64,000 nt of DNA from NCBI RefSeq assembly GCF_036226365.1, contig NZ_CP108462.1, positions 8,662,001 to 8,726,000 of the forward strand, given 5' to 3'. This stretch comes from Streptomyces sp. NBC_01262 (GTDB lineage: Bacteria; Actinomycetota; Actinomycetes; Streptomycetales; Streptomycetaceae). Positions 8,431-17,410 of the stretch are shown one piece after another; position 1 is the stretch's first letter; each line of letters opens with the position of its first letter. The notes beneath the pieces are model-generated. The model had not been told where the DNA came from. It did no database searches and was given only the letters and a program-made list of their open reading frames with translations. A program made the position numbers and the translations under genes.

Positions 8431-10791
8431 ATGCCTTCTGCCATGGCGCGTTTGCAGGCACAGCCGCCGGAGCGGCAGCCGCTCGCACTGGAACTGCTGG
8501 TACACGGCGTCGGCGGAGCCACGCCGGAGGGGATGCTCAACGATCCCCGCGTGAAACGGATGTACGGGGACGACACCGCGGCCGTCTACCGCCGCGACGA
8601 CGACGCGGACGCCGAGGACCGGGCCGCCGAGTACGCGGGCCGGGCGCCGGTGCGCGAGGCCTACTGCTGGTCGAATCTGACCTCGGGGGACGGCCGCCGG
8701 GCGCTGTGGCTGCTGCTTGTGCCCTTCATGATCGTCAACCTGGCCCACTGGATGCGGCCCAGGCATGACGGCGCCCGCTGGAACTGGCTGTACGACGCCG
8801 TGCTGCGGCTGATCGCGCTCACCCTGACCGTGCTGCTGGTCATGGGCGCGTGCGAGGTCGCGATGGACCTGCTCGCCTGGCAGTGCGCGGACAAGCCGCA
8901 CTGCGCGAGCGGCAAGCACTGGCTGGTCGTGGTCAACAGCGCCCAGCACGGCTGGTGGAGCGAGCCCGGACGGCGGCTCGTGCTCGGCGCGATCGTTCCG
9001 CTGCTGCTCGTGGGCGGCCTGTGGTGGCTGTCGCGGCACACCTGGTGGGCGTACGAGACGGTCGAGCCGACCGGTGAGGGCCGCGGGCGGGGCGGCCCGC
9101 TGGCGCGGGAAGGCTTCTGGTTCGGCTGCCGTGAGGTGGCCCGGCTGCGGGCGGCGCACACGGCGAGCGGGCTGCTGGTCGTGGCGGCGGTGCTGTGGAC
9201 CCCCGCCTTCCGCAGGGATCTGGGCGGATCGGGCGTGCCACGCGGCATCGGCTGGGCGCTGGCCGGGGCGCTGCTGCTGCTCGCTGTGGCGGTGGCCGTA
9301 CTGGTCGTGGCCGCCCGGCGGGACGAGGACCAGGGCGCCGTCGAGCCGGTGAAGGCGCGGCGCGACCGCCGGCTCATGATCGCCCTGTACGCCGCCGCGC
9401 TCACCGTCCTCGCCGGATCGGCGGTCTACGCGGCCTGGCACCGCCCCGGCTGGCACAGCGCCGGCCACGGGCTGCTGCCGGTCCGGACCCTGTGCTACCT
9501 GACCCTCGCCCAGGGCGGGCTGGTCCTCTTCCTGGGCGCGCTGACGACCCGGGTGCCGGGGCGGCGGGCCGGGGCGATGCGCGGGTTCGGCGGGCCCGCG
9601 GTGGCGATGCTGGCCTGCGCGCTGGGCGCCCTGTTCACCAGCGGGGCCGTCCAGCGCATGGCGGACTGGCTGGACAAGGGCGGTGCCCCCGGCGCGGAGG
9701 GCGACGTCATCGACGGGCCGCCGGTGCTGCTCACCTGGCAGGCCTCGGTGCTCCCCGGGGTGGTCCTGGTACTGGCCGCCATGGCGGCCTCCGGCGTGTG
9801 GCTGGTGTGGCGCGGCGGGCACCGGCTCGGCCGCCGGGTCGAGGCGGAGTACCCGCAGCCGCCCGGCCACCCGAAGCCGTACGACGAGGGCCGGACCCGG
9901 CACATCGCCAGGGCGCAGGCCGTCGCCGGGCTGACCGACCGGAGCCCGCTTCTGCTCACCGCCATCGTCGTCGCCGCGTTCGTCCTCGGCTCGGGCGCGC
10001 TGGTGGGCGCCTGGGTAACCGGCCAGGCCCCGGGAGCCGCGGCCGCGAACGCCAGCCCCTGGATCCGTACGGTGGCCCGGGGCGCCCAGGCAGGCGGAAG
10101 CTGGCTGCTCGGCGCCGCCACGATCGCGCTGATCGCGCTGGGCCGCCGCGCCTATCGCAGCGCCGCCGCCCGGCGCACCGTCGGCATCCTGTGGGACATC
10201 GGCACCTTCTGGCCGCGCGCCGCGCACCCCTTCGCCCCGCCCTGCTACGCCGAGCGCGCCGTCCCGGACATCAGCGCGCGGCTGACCCAGTGGACCGACC
10301 GCCACCCGGACAACCGCATCGTCCTGTCCGGCCACTCGCAGGGCTCCGTCCTCGCCGCCGCGGCCGCCTGGCAGCTGTCGCCCGCCACCCGCGACCGGGT
10401 CGCCCTGCTCACCTACGGCTCGCCGCTGGCGCGGCTGTACGGGCGCTGGTTCCCGGCGTTCTTCGGGCCGGACCGGCTGAGCGGCTTCCACGAGGACGTG
10501 CACGCCTGGTGCAACCTGTGGCGGCGTACGGACCCGATCGGCGGCGAGACCGGCATCCCGGGGGTCGACCGGCGGCTCGCCGACCCCCTGGCGTACCGGC
10601 GGGACAGCCAGAACCCGCTGATCGCGCCGGTCCTGGGCCACTCGCACTACCCCGACGACCCGGAGTTCGCCGAGACCCGCACGGAGCTGGTGGAGCAGCT
10701 GACCCCGGCGGCGTGCGCACCGGCGGCGGGCCTACCACTGACCGGCGTACCGGTTCAGATTCAGGGCAGTGCCGGGAGGTCCTCCGGGTAG
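8431..10791 (+). CDS. Multi-pass membrane protein with C-terminal alpha/beta-hydrolase domain
   Basis: This protein of about 786 residues opens with a strand and an HGVGG loop (LLVHGVGGATPEGML) typical of lipase-like hydrolases. It then has about eight hydrophobic segments spread over the middle of the protein, and ends in a hydrolase half with the nucleophile elbow GHSQGS near residue 645. A late His in LGHSHYPD is a candidate for the triad. It is probably a membrane-bound lipase or esterase with its active site assembled from both ends. ATG 8431 has a GGGGGAG site 9 bases upstream; ATG 8422 is the alternative. The 3' end overlaps the convergent beta-helix gene by 31 bases. Confidence 0.75.
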   Translation: MPSAMARLQAQPPERQPLALELLVHGVGGATPEGMLNDPRVKRMYGDDTAAVYRRDDDADAEDRAAEYAGRAPVREAYCWSNLTSGDGRRALWLLLVPFMIVNLAHWMRPRHDGARWNWLYDAVLRLIALTLTVLLVMGACEVAMDLLAWQCADKPHCASGKHWLVVVNSAQHGWWSEPGRRLVLGAIVPLLLVGGLWWLSRHTWWAYETVEPTGEGRGRGGPLAREGFWFGCREVARLRAAHTASGLLVVAAVLWTPAFRRDLGGSGVPRGIGWALAGALLLLAVAVAVLVVAARRDEDQGAVEPVKARRDRRLMIALYAAALTVLAGSAVYAAWHRPGWHSAGHGLLPVRTLCYLTLAQGGLVLFLGALTTRVPGRRAGAMRGFGGPAVAMLACALGALFTSGAVQRMADWLDKGGAPGAEGDVIDGPPVLLTWQASVLPGVVLVLAAMAASGVWLVWRGGHRLGRRVEAEYPQPPGHPKPYDEGRTRHIARAQAVAGLTDRSPLLLTAIVVAAFVLGSGALVGAWVTGQAPGAAAANASPWIRTVARGAQAGGSWLLGAATIALIALGRRAYRSAAARRTVGILWDIGTFWPRAAHPFAPPCYAERAVPDISARLTQWTDRHPDNRIVLSGHSQGSVLAAAAAWQLSPATRDRVALLTYGSPLARLYGRWFPAFFGPDRLSGFHEDVHAWCNLWRRTDPIGGETGIPGVDRRLADPLAYRRDSQNPLIAPVLGHSHYPDDPEFAETRTELVEQLTPAACAPAAGLPLTGVPVQIQGSAGRSSG

Positions 10792-13181
10792 AGCAGCTGC
10801 AGCTCCTCGTGGCTCGGCTCGGTGACATGCGCGAGCCGTCCGGCATGGCGTTCGACCATGGACTCGAAGGTCTGCCGGGCGGTGCGGCCGTTGCCGAAGG
10901 CCGGGCCCTTGGGGATGGCGGTGAAGTACTTGAGCAGCGCCTCGCCCGCGTCCTCGGCGAGCTGGTACTGGTGCTCGTCGGCCTGGGCGCGGACGATCCG
11001 CAGCAGCTCCTCGGGCGAGTAGTCGCCGAAGGTGATGGTGCGTGAGAAGCGGGACGCCACACCGGGGTTGGATTCAAGGAAGCGCTGCATCTCGGCCGTG
11101 TAGCCGGCCACGATGACGACGACCGCGTCGCGGTGATCCTCCATCAGCTTCACCAGCGTGTCGATCGCCTCGCGCCCGAAGTCGCGGCCGGAGTCCTCGG
11201 GCGCGAGCGCGTACGCCTCGTCGATGAACAGCACCCCGCCGCGCGCCCGGTCGAAGGCCTCCTGCGTACGGATCGCCGTCGAGCCGACATGCTCGCCGAC
11301 CAGGTCCACCCGGGCGACCTCGACCAGATGCCCCTGCTCCAGCACGCCCAGCGAGGCGAGGATCTCGCCGTACAGCCGGGCCACCGTGGTCTTGCCGGTG
11401 CCGGGGGAGCCGGTGAAGACCAGGTGGCGGCGCAGGGACGGGGCCTTGAGGCCGGCCTCCTGGCGGCGGCGGCCCACCGCGATCAGGTCGATGAGGGTAC
11501 GGACCTCGCGTTTGACGCTGTCCAGGCCGACCAGGGCGTCGAGTTCGGCCAGCACGTCGTCGGACTCCCGGGCGGGCGCGGGCTCGGGCCGGGCCGGCTC
11601 CGGCGCGCGCTGTTCGGGGACGCCGCCGAGCAGGCCGTACGACTGGGGCGCGGGCGCCGTCTGCCGCTCGCCCGCGGCCGGCGGGAGGACCGGCAGCGGG
11701 ATCTGCTGGGTGCTCTCGCCGCTGTGGTCCCCGGAGCAGTCCTCCGTCACCGGGCCGGGCTCGGCGAACTCGTAACCGCCGCGCGCGCAGCGCTCGGTGC
11801 GGCAGCGGGTGAGCGTGGAGCGGCAGCCGTCGATGATGTGGAAGCCGTAGCTGCGGCTGCCGGTGACCCGGCAGCCGGTGAAGGTGCCGCGGCCGCCCGC
11901 CGAGACGTAGAAGCCGGCCTCGCCGGGGTTGGTGACCGTGCAGCGCTCGATCGTCGGGTCGGCGCCCTTGGTGACGATGACTCCGGTCTGGACATCGTCG
12001 ATGGTGCAGTTGGCCAGGGTGCCGCCGCTGCCGTGGTCGCGGAACCAGGCGCCGGTGGCGGCCTCGCGGATCCGGCAGTCGTCGAGCTGGACGACGGCGC
12101 CGTCGCTGACCGAGACGGCGGTGTTGCGGACCTGGGAGATGTCGCTGTCGACGACATCGACCCGCGAGCCCCGGTCCAGGACGAACAGGGCGTCCGGTAC
12201 GTCGCGGACCCGGCAGCTGTCCAGTATCGCGGCGGCGCCGTCACTCACCCAGACCGCCGGGTAGTCGCCCTGACTGTCGTGGATCTGGCACTGGTTGGCG
12301 TCCACCCGGGTGCCCGGGTCCCACACGGACAGGCCGTTGCGGCCGAAGCGGCGCACGGAGCTGCGGGTCAGGGTCAGTACGGAGCGGGAGCGCAGGTCGA
12401 TCCCGTTCTCGGGGATGTCGTGGATGTCGCAGTCGGACAGGGTGAGCACGGCGTCGGTGTCGAGGGTGATCCCGTCGCCGGTCGTGCGGTGCACCTGGCA
12501 GTCCGTGAGGTGTCCGGCGGCGCGCGAGGCGACCTGCACACCGGTGCCCTTGACCTCGTAAACCTCGCAGCCGATGGCCTCGGCGGTGGTGCCCTCGCCG
12601 GTCAGCGACAGGCCCGCGCCGTTGGTGTTGTGGATGCTGCAGCGTTCCAGACGGGGGGAGGCCCCGCCGCGTACGGAAATGCCGGTCTGGCCGGCCGCGA
12701 CCACCTCGATGTCCTCGAACAGCCCGCCGGAGGACTCCAGGATGCTGATGCCGAGCCCGGCGGGGTTGTCCACGGTGCAGCGCCGCACGGTCGGCCGGGC
12801 GCTGTCGCGCACCTCTATGCCGACCGCCGAGCGGGTGCTGACCCGCAGTCCCGACAGCTCGGGGGCCGAGCCCTCGATCAGCAGCGCGGCGGCCGAGGTG
12901 TCCTGGCCCTCGATGGACAGGTCCTGCACGATCGCCGAGGCTCTCACGGTCAGCGCGACCCCGCCCGCCGGGGCGATCCGCACCGAGCCGGGGCCCTCCG
13001 CCCCGCGCAGCGTTATGGCCCGCTGGACGACCAGGTTCTCCCGGTAGGTGCCCGGGTTGATCGAGAGCACGTCCCCGTCGCCCGCCGCCTCCAGGGCCGC
13101 GGCCAGGGTCTCGTACTCTCCCGTGCGGCGGCGCCACCGCGAACTGCTGGTGTGCGTCACCTGAACCACGCCCTGTGCCAT
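10761..13181 (-). CDS. Right-handed beta-helix protein fused to CbxX/EccA-type AAA+ ATPase
   Basis: This protein of about 806 residues has two clear parts. Residues about 20-480 are parallel beta-helix repeats (many copies of the pattern LxxCxIxxxxxxGIxVxxxAxxxLxxC), led by a PGTYRENL segment as in pectate-lyase-like folds. After a Pro/Ala linker, the last 270 residues are an AAA+ ATPase of the CbxX/CfxQ/EccA type, with Walker A GSPGTGKTT, Walker B GVLFIDEAYAL and sensor VIVAGY. EccA-type ATPases serve type VII secretion; the helix may bind a polymer or a partner. The start at 13181 (MAQGVVQVTH) is preferred to 13199 because that opening recurs in related Streptomyces proteins as I remember them. 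Confidence 0.88.
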   Translation of the reverse strand: MAQGVVQVTHTSSSRWRRRTGEYETLAAALEAAGDGDVLSINPGTYRENLVVQRAITLRGAEGPGSVRIAPAGGVALTVRASAIVQDLSIEGQDTSAAALLIEGSAPELSGLRVSTRSAVGIEVRDSARPTVRRCTVDNPAGLGISILESSGGLFEDIEVVAAGQTGISVRGGASPRLERCSIHNTNGAGLSLTGEGTTAEAIGCEVYEVKGTGVQVASRAAGHLTDCQVHRTTGDGITLDTDAVLTLSDCDIHDIPENGIDLRSRSVLTLTRSSVRRFGRNGLSVWDPGTRVDANQCQIHDSQGDYPAVWVSDGAAAILDSCRVRDVPDALFVLDRGSRVDVVDSDISQVRNTAVSVSDGAVVQLDDCRIREAATGAWFRDHGSGGTLANCTIDDVQTGVIVTKGADPTIERCTVTNPGEAGFYVSAGGRGTFTGCRVTGSRSYGFHIIDGCRSTLTRCRTERCARGGYEFAEPGPVTEDCSGDHSGESTQQIPLPVLPPAAGERQTAPAPQSYGLLGGVPEQRAPEPARPEPAPARESDDVLAELDALVGLDSVKREVRTLIDLIAVGRRRQEAGLKAPSLRRHLVFTGSPGTGKTTVARLYGEILASLGVLEQGHLVEVARVDLVGEHVGSTAIRTQEAFDRARGGVLFIDEAYALAPEDSGRDFGREAIDTLVKLMEDHRDAVVVIVAGYTAEMQRFLESNPGVASRFSRTITFGDYSPEELLRIVRAQADEHQYQLAEDAGEALLKYFTAIPKGPAFGNGRTARQTFESMVERHAGRLAHVTEPSHEELQLLYPEDLPALP

Positions 13182-13349
13182 TGGGATGCTCTGCCCCATC
13201 CTCTTGCGCTGTTGTGCTTCTCGGCGGCCCGGTCGAGGCCCGATCGGCCGGGTGTCGGGGCAACCACCGTAGCGTGCGCGGGGCGTGCACCAGCACCGAG
13301 CCGGGCGGGGATCACCTGATGGGTGAGGTCAGCGCCTGTCCCGACACGC

Positions 13350-13949
13350 TCAGGCCGCGCCCGCCCGGCCCCAGTCCTGACCGGCGGCCTCCCACTCGCG
13401 CTCCCACTCCGCGAGCCGTCGCCGCATCAACTGCCACATCAGCAACTGCCGCCCCACGAGCAGCAGCACACCCGCGCCCAGGGACGCGCCCATGCCGGCG
13501 AGCACCGCATGAGTCGAGGCGGTCATGGAGTCCAGCGGAGGAGGGACCACCCGGCCCGTACGGTCGGTCCACAACCGCACCGTGTCACCTTTGCCCTTGT
13601 CGACGGGTATGTGCACGGTGCCGGTGACGCTCGTGCCGTTCGGCGCGGTCCAGCGGGCCACGGCGGTACGCCGCTCCTCCTGCACATGCCCGGAATCGGG
13701 ATCGGTCTCGGAGACCTCGCGCGGCCCCGCCTTGAGGACCGTCGCCGGAACCAGGGTCCGCTCGGCGTGCTGGGCCTTTGCGGTGCGCTCCAGGGCGCCG
13801 TCCACGACCAAGCCCGTCGCCCAGCCGGCCCCGGGTGCGCCGAGCACCACAAAGATCGCGGTGAGCAGGCCGATCCAGGCTTCGAGCACGTCCGACCGCC
13901 GGCGCAGCGGACTGCGCCGCCACCTCCACAACCGCACCTTCGTGCTCAA
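13350..13949 (-). CDS. Rv1733c-like two-pass membrane protein
   Basis: This 199-residue protein begins with an Arg/Trp-rich segment (LWRWRRSPLRRRSD) and has membrane segments at about 23-47 and 150-172. The roughly 100-residue extracytoplasmic loop between them has the pattern ARWTAPNGTSVTGTV, typical of Rv1733c-like proteins that are frequent in Streptomyces. The function is unknown. The start is a TTG at 13949 with an AGGGGG site upstream; a GTG four codons later is possible. Confidence 0.75.
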   Translation of the reverse strand: MSTKVRLWRWRRSPLRRRSDVLEAWIGLLTAIFVVLGAPGAGWATGLVVDGALERTAKAQHAERTLVPATVLKAGPREVSETDPDSGHVQEERRTAVARWTAPNGTSVTGTVHIPVDKGKGDTVRLWTDRTGRVVPPPLDSMTASTHAVLAGMGASLGAGVLLLVGRQLLMWQLMRRRLAEWEREWEAAGQDWGRAGAA

Positions 13950-14116
13950 CGGGCCGCACCCCCTTCACCGCCCAAGTACCGCATACGGCAGGGCTCATGC
14001 GCCTCGAGAACAGGTTGTACGAGAGCGAAATCACCGCCCGTACCCGGGACGAGTCCATTCCACAAGATTCAACGCGTCACCGGCCCGAAGTGTTCCTGGG
14101 CGCGCGCGGAACAGGG

Positions 14117-14135
14117 GTCCGGGCTCCGCCCGGAC
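14117..14135. terminator. Perfect 8-3-8 stem-loop
   Basis: GTCCGGGC, TCC and GCCCGGAC form a perfect GC hairpin within the 364-base gap (13950-14313) between the DUF6643 and Rv1733c genes, both on the minus strand. It has no U-tract, as is usual in Streptomyces. I see no gene in this gap. Confidence 0.5.
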
Positions 14136-14313
14136 ACGCGCGCAGGCACGCGCGCACGCAGAACGAGGCGGCGGCCGCACCCCCCGCGGGTACGGTCGCC
14201 ACCTCGTTGCCTCACACCCTGACCCGGACGGCGGCGGTCAGTCGCTCACGTCCGGTCCACCGATCCGCGGACCTCCGTCCCGCATCGGCTCGCAATCCGT
14301 CAGACCCCCGGTC

Positions 14314-14826
14314 TCAGCCCTGGTAGTACCCCTGTCCGAGATTGCGGCGCTGGTAAGGCTGCTGGTCGTCGTAACCGCCGGGCGCCGCCGGACGCGGCGG
14401 CTGGGGACGCGGCGCCGCCGGGCGCGCCGCCTCGTAACCCGCCGGGCCCTGATAGGGAGCCTGCGGCTGCTGCGCCGGATACCCGCCGTTGTACGGAGCC
14501 CGGCCGCCGGCCGTGGCCTGCTGCGGGATGTACGGGGCAGGCGTCTGCTGCATCGGCGCCTGCTGCTGGTAGCCGGGCGCGGCGTATCCGCCGTTGTACG
14601 TGCCCTGCGCGGGAGTGTTGTACGCCGACGGCCCAGGAGGCAGGGCCGGCATTGCGGACGGCAGCGCGGGCAGGTTGCTCCGTCCGGTGTCGTACTCCGC
14701 GGGAACGCGGATCGGCGCGATCTGCGGTGTGCCTCGCTCTGCGACGAGGCTGTCGTAGATGGGGGTGTCCGGGAAGAAAGGTGACGTGTAGTAGCCACCG
14801 CTGTACGAACCGCGGGGGGAGGTCAT
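14314..14826 (-). CDS. DUF6643 family Gly/Pro/Gln/Tyr-rich protein
   Basis: This 170-residue protein has a conserved N-terminus (FPDTPIYDSLVAERGTPQIAPIRVP, in parts) followed by a long low-complexity tail with repeated YNGGY and QQAP motifs. It has no signal peptide or membrane segment. The family is confined to actinomycetes and has no known function; the tail suggests a disordered or self-associating protein. The ATG follows an A/T-rich stretch (TAACTTAT on the minus strand) that may be its promoter. Confidence 0.75.
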   Translation of the reverse strand: MTSPRGSYSGGYYTSPFFPDTPIYDSLVAERGTPQIAPIRVPAEYDTGRSNLPALPSAMPALPPGPSAYNTPAQGTYNGGYAAPGYQQQAPMQQTPAPYIPQQATAGGRAPYNGGYPAQQPQAPYQGPAGYEAARPAAPRPQPPRPAAPGGYDDQQPYQRRNLGQGYYQG

Positions 14827-15130
14827 AGCCCATAAGTTAAGCCCACGATGTGCTGGTTGGGGAGACTGATTAGTAGGTCATTTCATGTGCGGTGAGTGAC
14901 GGCTGATCCTCAATCCGAGCGAATCAGCGAAAATCGGTCCCGCGGAGCCGTTTCGAACGTGTAAAAGGCTCGCGGAGCGGGGGCTACCCGGCGTCAGGTG
15001 CCATTCCGGCCACCCCGGAAGTCAATGACGCGCCACTCGCGGACCGCGCCCCGGCTCCGCCCGCGCCGCCCTCGGCGGTCACCCTCACGAAGGACACTCT
15101 GCGTGCTGCCGCGGTGTGCCACAGTGACAC
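14827..15130. other. Intergenic region between divergent genes
   Basis: This 304-base gap separates the DUF6643 gene (minus) and a glycosyltransferase gene (plus). The first 130 bases are unusually A/T-rich for this genome and probably hold the DUF6643 promoter. I see no coding sequence, repeat or clear operator in it. Confidence 0.6.
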
Positions 15131-16177
15131 ATGCGCGTAGCGATGCTTTCCGGACAGAACGGTCCACTGCGTCCCGACGACTGGCTCAAGGCCGCCGGCA
15201 CCGTCGCGGACGTCATCGCGATCGCCTCCGTACCGGCGCTGTCCCTCCCACCCGTTCCCGGGCTTGCGCATGTCGGCCGGGACCCGGAGCTGCCGCATCG
15301 GTACGAAGTGGCCACGGCGCCCTGGCCGTCCTGGCTGCCCTGGGCCACCGTGAGCCGCATCGCGGCACTGCTGCGGTTCGAAGCGGTGGAGTGCGGCCGG
15401 GTCGATGTGCTGCATGCGCATGCGCCGGGAGCCGAAGGGCTGCTGCCGTGGCTGGCGCGCGCCTGCGGGATCCCGTATGTCGTCACGGACGGCGCGGCTG
15501 CGCACGGCCGGCTCGCGCGGCGCCTGCGCGGCGGGGCCGCAGCCGTGCTCGCCGTCGGCGAGTGGCACCCGGTCGACGCCCGCACGCTGCCGCCGGTGCC
15601 GGCGCGGACCCGGATCGGCCAGGACCCGGTGCGGGTCGCGGTGGACGGGGGCGCCTGCGCGGGAGGGGAGTGGGAGTTACTGGCCGGCGCCTTCGCGCAG
15701 GCCCGCGCGAAGGACGCCCGGCTGCGGCTCCACGTGGTCGGCGGCCCCGGCCTGCCCGAGGCGCTCGACGCCCCCGGCGCGGGGCGCTGGGTCAGCCACA
15801 CCCCCGGACGTGCCCGGGGCGCCCTCCTGCACGACCTGGCCCACGCCGACCTCTTCGTCACCGCCTCCCACGACCAGGCCTCCGGCCTCACCGCACTCGA
15901 CGCCCTCTGCTCCGGCACCCCCGTCGTCGGCCCCGCCGCCGGGCCGCTCCCCGCACTCCTGCGCCCCGGCGGCGGCATCCTCGTACCGCCCGCCGACCCG
16001 CGAGCCCTTGCGCTCGCCCTCGTCCGGGCCGCCGCGCTGCTCCCCGGGCACCGCCCCGCCGCCCTCGCCGAGCGCACCCGGCGCCGCTTCGGCCTCGACG
16101 CGGTCGGCGCCCGGCTCGCGGCGGTCTACGCGGAGGCGTCCGTCCCGACCTCCGCGTCCGGCTCCGGGCGGGCGTAG
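15131..16177 (+). CDS. GT4-like glycosyltransferase
   Basis: This 348-residue protein shows a GT-B layout. The N-terminal half has VLHAHAPGAEGLLPWLARACG, the usual acceptor-side HxH motif. The C-terminal half has ASHDQASGLTALDALCSGTPVV, aligned with the GT4 donor-binding motif. In that motif the usual E-x7-E pair reads Q-x7-D, so donor use may differ from typical GT4 enzymes. A rare TTA leucine codon lies at 15677-15679 (residue 183), making translation dependent on the bldA tRNA. The gene overlaps the convergent GT2 gene by 52 bases. Acceptor and product are not predictable. Confidence 0.75.
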   Translation: MRVAMLSGQNGPLRPDDWLKAAGTVADVIAIASVPALSLPPVPGLAHVGRDPELPHRYEVATAPWPSWLPWATVSRIAALLRFEAVECGRVDVLHAHAPGAEGLLPWLARACGIPYVVTDGAAAHGRLARRLRGGAAAVLAVGEWHPVDARTLPPVPARTRIGQDPVRVAVDGGACAGGEWELLAGAFAQARAKDARLRLHVVGGPGLPEALDAPGAGRWVSHTPGRARGALLHDLAHADLFVTASHDQASGLTALDALCSGTPVVGPAAGPLPALLRPGGGILVPPADPRALALALVRAAALLPGHRPAALAERTRRRFGLDAVGARLAAVYAEASVPTSASGSGRA

Positions 16178-17355
16178 GTGCGGCCCTTCCAGGCCGCGCC
16201 CCGGCCCCGGTAGTGCTGCACGGCCGAATCGACGGTCATGAGCAGATACAGCGCCGCCGTCAGCGGCAGCAGCGGTGCCCACCACATGGACTGCCGGTAA
16301 TAGCGCAGCATCGGCACATACGTCGCCGTCATCACGCACCATGCCGCCGCGCCCGCGACACAGGCTGCCCAAGCGCCCGTCGTCGCTCCCGCCACCGCCG
16401 CCACCGGCGGCGCCAGATACACCACCACCAGCCCCGCCACCGTCCCCGCCAGCAGCCACGGGCTGTGCCGCAGCTGCGCGTACGCGCTCCGCGACACCAT
16501 CCGCCACAGCTCCGCCAGCCCCGGGTAGGGGCGCACGCTGTCCACCCGGTCCGCGAGCCCCAGCCAGATGCCGCCGCCGCTCCTCTTCACGGCGTGGGCC
16601 AGCGCCACGTCGTCGATCACCGCGTGGCGGATCGCCTCGGGCACGTTGGCCTTCGCGGCCGCCGCCCGGCGGATCAGTACGCAGCCGCCGGCCGCGGCGG
16701 CGGTGCGGCCGCCGGGGCGGTTCACCCACCGGAACGGATACAGCTGCGCGAAGAAGTACACGAACGCGGGAACGATCAGCCGCTCCCAGGCCGTCACCAC
16801 CCGCAGCCGTGCCATCTGCGACACCATGTCCAGACCGTTGGCCTCGGCCGCCGCCACGAGGTCGCCCAGCGACTCCGGCTCGTGGGCGATGTCCGCGTCC
16901 GTCAGCAGCAGATACTCCGCGTCCGCGCGCTCCGCCGCCAGCGCCATCCCGTGCCGCACCGCCCACAGCTTCCCCGTCCACCCGGGCGGCGGAGGCCCCG
17001 GCGACGTCACGGTCAGCGGCAGCGCCTCCGGCCCCGCCGCACGCGCGAGCTCCCGGGCCGTTTCCCCTGTCCCGTCCGAGCTCCCGTCGTCCACGAGGAT
17101 CACCTCCGCCCGGCCCGGGTACCGCTGCCCGAGCACGGACGGCAGGCTCACCGGCAGCACCTCGGCCTCGTCCCGCGCCGGGATCACGACGGCGACGGCA
17201 GGCCACCGGCGGGGCTCCGCCTCGGGCTCGGCGTCCGGCTCCATCAGGGGCGGCAGTCTGGTGTCCGTACGCCAGAAGAAGCCCTGGCCCAGGGCGAGCC
17301 AGAGCCATGCGGCGAGGGAGAGCCCAGCGGTCCACGTCAGCGCCAGTGTCGTCAC
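16126..17355 (-). CDS. GT2 glycosyltransferase, hopanoid-associated HpnB-like
   Basis: This 409-residue protein starts at GTG 17355 with an N-terminal membrane segment. A GT2 domain follows, with VAVVIPARDEA, VDDGSSDGTG and LLLTDADIAHEP (the metal-binding DxD), and then three or four C-terminal membrane helices. The length and order of elements fit the HpnB family found next to hopanoid genes, but no other hopanoid gene is visible here. It probably glycosylates a lipid at the inner face of the membrane. Its end overlaps the convergent GT4-like gene. Confidence 0.78.
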   Translation of the reverse strand: MTTLALTWTAGLSLAAWLWLALGQGFFWRTDTRLPPLMEPDAEPEAEPRRWPAVAVVIPARDEAEVLPVSLPSVLGQRYPGRAEVILVDDGSSDGTGETARELARAAGPEALPLTVTSPGPPPPGWTGKLWAVRHGMALAAERADAEYLLLTDADIAHEPESLGDLVAAAEANGLDMVSQMARLRVVTAWERLIVPAFVYFFAQLYPFRWVNRPGGRTAAAAGGCVLIRRAAAAKANVPEAIRHAVIDDVALAHAVKRSGGGIWLGLADRVDSVRPYPGLAELWRMVSRSAYAQLRHSPWLLAGTVAGLVVVYLAPPVAAVAGATTGAWAACVAGAAAWCVMTATYVPMLRYYRQSMWWAPLLPLTAALYLLMTVDSAVQHYRGRGAAWKGRTYARPEPDAEVGTDASA

Positions 17356-17410
17356 GCCCGGCAGTCTCGCAGTTCCCACGCCAGTTCCCGCGTCGCGTAA
17401 AGTTGCGCCG

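Noticed and set aside
9195..11045. 616-codon frame overlapping the membrane hydrolase
   Set aside because: It is Arg/Gly/Pro-rich with no motifs, while the other frame has membrane helices and a GHSQG elbow.
11133..13319. 728-codon frame opposite the beta-helix gene
   Set aside because: It is the mirror of a repetitive gene and has no recognisable domain; the minus strand has clear AAA+ motifs.
14880..15060. CGTCA/TGACG pairs upstream of the GT4-like gene
   Set aside because: The half-site spacing is not 11 bases, so they do not belong to the array seen in the potassium island.
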